A stretch of 64,000 bases of DNA, taken from assembly GCF_016862995.1 (NCBI RefSeq), contig NZ_BOOA01000006.1, positions 62,001 to 126,000 on the forward strand, written 5' to 3'. A program made the position numbers and the translations under genes. The notes beneath the pieces were generated by a model that ran no database searches, had not been told where the DNA came from, and was given only the letters and a program-made list of their open reading frames with translations. Shown one piece after another: positions 61,778 through 64,000 of the stretch (position 1 is the first letter of the stretch; the number at the start of each line of letters is the position of its first letter). Origin of the DNA: Acrocarpospora phusangensis (lineage in GTDB: Bacteria; Actinomycetota; Actinomycetes; Streptosporangiales; Streptosporangiaceae).

Positions 61778-62212
61778 ATGGAAATCAGACGAAAATTAAC
61801 CGCACTGGCGCTGGCCGGAGCGATGGTCCTGGCCGCGATTCCCGCAGGGCCGGCGCACGCCTCGGCCCAGACCGCGTATGCCGGGAGCGTATCCCTGAGC
61901 ATCACCCCCTCGAGCCCCTACGTGTACCTCGTGCAGATCTCCGGTACTGCCCCAAGCGCCCAGACCTCGACGTACATGTACGGCCTGTACGGTAACGACT
62001 TCCCGAAAGCAGACCACCTGCTGCGCATCGGGATGCTGGGGCCCGCCACCACTGAGCCGAACGGCACTTTCACCCAGTACTTCCTCGTCACAGGCGACAT
62101 TCTCGACGAAGACAGCGGAGTCTTCCTGGACGAGATCTACGCGTTAGTCCGGTACGACACACCGCTTCCGGTGCGTTCCGCCAGAAGCAACACGGTAGTC
62201 GGCTCGTACTGA
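61778..62212 (+). CDS. Small secreted protein of unknown function
   Basis: A protein of 144 residues with a signal peptide, MEIRRKLTALALAGAMVLAA to AGPAHASA. The mature part is beta-rich, with SVSLSITPSSPYVYLVQISGTA, YMYGLYGNDFPK and a C-terminal RYDTPLPVRSARSNTVVGSY, and has no Cys. I do not recognise it. ATG 61778 gives the signal peptide directly; an in-frame GTG at 61754 is another start. It follows the PMT-like gene by about 100 bases and ends at a shared terminator. Confidence 0.7.
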   Translation: MEIRRKLTALALAGAMVLAAIPAGPAHASAQTAYAGSVSLSITPSSPYVYLVQISGTAPSAQTSTYMYGLYGNDFPKADHLLRIGMLGPATTEPNGTFTQYFLVTGDILDEDSGVFLDEIYALVRYDTPLPVRSARSNTVVGSY

Positions 62213-62225
62213 CCCGAGAGTTGTG

Positions 62226-62258
62226 GAGGATGGGCGGCAAGCCATGCCGCCCATCCTC
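62226..62258. terminator. Bidirectional terminator between convergent genes
   Basis: GAGGATGGGCGGCA (62226-62239) pairs with TGCCGCCCATCCTC (62245-62258) over 14 bases with a five-base loop. It sits between the small secreted protein and the convergent lipoprotein-fold gene, so it can serve both. Confidence 0.85.
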
Positions 62259-62282
62259 ACCGGATCGGTTGCCGTCCGCCGA

Positions 62283-63086
62283 TCAGCGGTTGAGGTCCTT
62301 CTCGTCGGCCACCGCGTCGGCCGGGGGCGCGGAAACGGAGACCTTGGCACCCCAGTTGTAGAGACGGGTGACGGAGCTGTAGTCGACGACGGTTCCGTCG
62401 CCGACGGGCATCCGCAGCTTGACGCTGAGGCGGGTGATCAGGCCCTCGGAGTTGAGCGAGAAAGCGTAAGTGATCTTGGAAATCTGGCCGCTCTCGCTCT
62501 TGCCGCCAGGGCCGTACTGCTTGCGGAACACCGGTGAGAGCGCCGCCATTTTCGCGCTCGTGGTGGACCCCTTCACCACGCCACCGCGGACGGAAGCCGC
62601 CCTGGCGATCAGAGTCTTGACCGTGTTCGGTTCGAACACGCTGATGATGATCCCGCTGGGAACCGGGGGGATCGGCCGCTTCCGTACCCAGTACTTGCCC
62701 TCCGGCAGCCCTTCGCCAGCCCGGGGTCCCTGCACGTACGTCACCTTCGGCAGCGAGATCACCCTGCCGGGGCGCTCCAGGCTCTTCTTCGTCTCGCGCT
62801 CATCCTTGCTCGACTCGTTGAAGTAACCCTTGTCGTAGCGCGTCTTCTCGCTGAGATCCGAAGCCACCGCTCCCTTCGCACCGAACCGGACCGCTCCCAG
62901 CTCCTGGGTGACAGTCCCCTTCCCGCCTTTGACCCGCACCTGCAGCACCGTCTTGAGCTTGACGCCCCGCCCTGCGACGAACTGCGCCTGCAACGCCTTG
63001 ATCGGATCAACTTTGGCTTGTGCCGGTCCCCCGGGCACCAACAAGGCGCCCACGATCAACATCGTCCCGGCCATGGCTCGCTTCAC
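62283..63086 (-). CDS. Secreted protein of unknown function
   Basis: A protein of 267 residues from GTG 63086, with AGAGGAAAGCGC before. The signal peptide (about 1-25) ends GGPAQA; there is no lipobox. The mature region begins DPIKALQAQFVAGRGVKLKT and has paired strands such as LQVRVKGGKGTVTQELGAVRFG and ISKITYAFSLNSEGLITRLSVKL. This up-and-down pattern resembles the LppX/LprG/LolA hydrophobic-pocket fold, but no family signature is clear. It may bind lipid or act at the envelope. Confidence in function is low, in the gene high. Confidence 0.78.
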   Translation of the reverse strand: MKRAMAGTMLIVGALLVPGGPAQAKVDPIKALQAQFVAGRGVKLKTVLQVRVKGGKGTVTQELGAVRFGAKGAVASDLSEKTRYDKGYFNESSKDERETKKSLERPGRVISLPKVTYVQGPRAGEGLPEGKYWVRKRPIPPVPSGIIISVFEPNTVKTLIARAASVRGGVVKGSTTSAKMAALSPVFRKQYGPGGKSESGQISKITYAFSLNSEGLITRLSVKLRMPVGDGTVVDYSSVTRLYNWGAKVSVSAPPADAVADEKDLNR

Positions 63087-63164
63087 GCGCTTTCCTCTCT
63101 CATATTCGCGCGCGAAAGTCTCACGACGCCAGATCACATCGTGATCACGAACACCACGAGGCGG

Positions 63165-63944
63165 TCAGCAGCCCACGCGCTTGGTGCTCAGGGCGATGTC
63201 GTCCATCCACACGTCGTAGGAGGCCGGGGTCGGATCGCCCTGGTAGAGCTGCCAGCCCAGCTTGACGGTGTCGAAGCGGGGGAAGAGGAAGTCCACCGGA
63301 TTGCCGCCGTGGTCGTGGGTGGACACGGTGAGATCGGGCTTGGGTACCCCGTCGAACCACAGCGAGACGCGGTTGTCGGTAGCGTCCATCCGCCACTCGA
63401 CGCACTGCCAGGTCCCGGCGACGGAGGGCGCGCTGGTCCGCCAGTTCGTCCAGTCCCCGGTGGGACCGCCGTCCGCGCCGACGCCCCAGAACTGGGCGCC
63501 GCCGTGGGGCGGCGGGGCGTACTGGCCGCCGAGCGGCCGGACGATCTCCGGTCCGGCGCCGGTCGCCTCGACCAGCGTGTAGTGCGCCCAGTCGGGCGCC
63601 GTCGGGAACGCGCTGACGCGCAGCCGTACCCGCCCGTAGAAGCTGTTGCCGGGCGCCGCGAAGTCGTCCACCTTCAGGAAGGCCCGCCCGTTCCCTTCGG
63701 TGTGCACACGCAGCACCTTCTCGCCGTGCCTCCCCGCCCGCTCCACGGTCAGCGTGCCGTGTTTGGTGTCGATCCCCCACCGCAGGCTGCCGGCGGCCCC
63801 GACGGGGAGAGACTGGAAGTCCTCACAGAAGAGGAACGTCCCCTTCGCGCAGCCCCGTGCCGGAGCCGAGGCGGAGACCGCCGGCACCGCCGTCAGCGGC
63901 ACCACCAAGAGGGACCCAAGAGCCAGGGACAGCCACGTACGCAC
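63165..63944 (-). CDS. Secreted beta-jelly-roll protein, Cip1-like
   Basis: A protein of 259 residues starting at GTG 63944, with AAGGGAG upstream. The signal peptide ends near VSASA. The mature domain shows CAKGTFLFCEDFQSLPVG, VERAGRHGEKVLRVHTEG, FYGRVRLRVSAF, WAHYTLVEATG, WQCVEWRMDATDNRVSLWFDG and a closing strand ASYDVWMDDIALS, a concanavalin-like jelly roll like Cip1 and polysaccharide-lyase-related proteins. Four Cys may form two disulfides. It probably binds or cleaves a polysaccharide outside the cell; activity is unproven. Confidence 0.72.
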   Translation of the reverse strand: MRTWLSLALGSLLVVPLTAVPAVSASAPARGCAKGTFLFCEDFQSLPVGAAGSLRWGIDTKHGTLTVERAGRHGEKVLRVHTEGNGRAFLKVDDFAAPGNSFYGRVRLRVSAFPTAPDWAHYTLVEATGAGPEIVRPLGGQYAPPPHGGAQFWGVGADGGPTGDWTNWRTSAPSVAGTWQCVEWRMDATDNRVSLWFDGVPKPDLTVSTHDHGGNPVDFLFPRFDTVKLGWQLYQGDPTPASYDVWMDDIALSTKRVGC

Positions 63945-64000
63945 GAGAACTCCCTTTTCCGACGACGGTAAGCGAGGTGTACGGTACGCCGCCCCACCCC

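Overview
The window is high-GC DNA with GTG/TTG starts, strong Shine-Dalgarno sites, many ATGA/GTGA gene overlaps and families typical of soil actinomycetes (BTAD/AfsR regulators, RHS plus LamG pair, CUT1 ABC operon without an ATPase, DUF6055 secreted protease with a CBM2). A Streptosporangiales- or Streptomyces-like chromosome is the best inference; genus cannot be fixed from sequence alone. It looks like an accessory chromosome arm: many secreted enzymes, many regulators and at least four decaying genes. No rRNA, tRNA, CRISPR array or insertion sequence was recognised.

Region 1 (1-3056, minus strand): four tightly overlapping genes of the uncharacterised STM4012/4013/4014/4015 set: radical SAM enzyme (cut by the window edge), alkaline-phosphatase-superfamily hydrolase, ATP-grasp-like protein and leucine-rich-repeat protein. 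It is the clearest candidate for an undescribed biochemical system.

Region 2 (3170-17221): a YchJ-type protein, an amidohydrolase with a truncated, frameshifted hydantoinase A stub, then a catabolic locus. A six-gene minus-strand operon (FadR-type regulator, enoyl-CoA hydratase, CaiB/BaiF CoA-transferase, solute-binding-fold protein without signal peptide, SDR, DUF4432 aldose epimerase) diverges from a FAH-family gene. A second FadR-type regulator, an enolase-superfamily dehydratase and a sugar ABC transporter follow. Three TTYAT-N3-ATGAA operators lie in the two control regions and suggest one regulon for an unidentified sugar acid or related carboxylate.

Region 3 (17454-39086): secreted proteins and regulators: a DUF6055 metalloprotease with beta-helix and CBM2, an HxlR regulator with a divergent imine-reductase-like enzyme, a large BTAD/NB-ARC regulator, a 2262-residue RHS protein with a HINT domain and an unrecognised C-terminal tip, a coupled 57-residue secreted peptide, a LamG partner protein, a metzincin-like protease and a GH95-like glycosidase behind a LacI-type palindrome.

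Region 4 (39338-44161): a decaying hydroxyquinol pathway (flavin monooxygenase, a 23-codon remnant that looks like an internally deleted maleylacetate reductase, a frameshifted dioxygenase), a crystallin-fold inhibitor-like protein, PPK2 and a membrane protein.

Region 5 (44162-64000): an orphan 947-residue membrane-anchored protein, a PhoX-like protein, a polysaccharide deacetylase, a lipase, a cysteine hydrolase, an SDR, GlxA-, TetR-, BTAD- and XRE-type regulators with nearby targets, a decayed DUF4386 gene, a PMT-like membrane protein and several small secreted proteins. Convergent ends are usually separated by strong hairpins.
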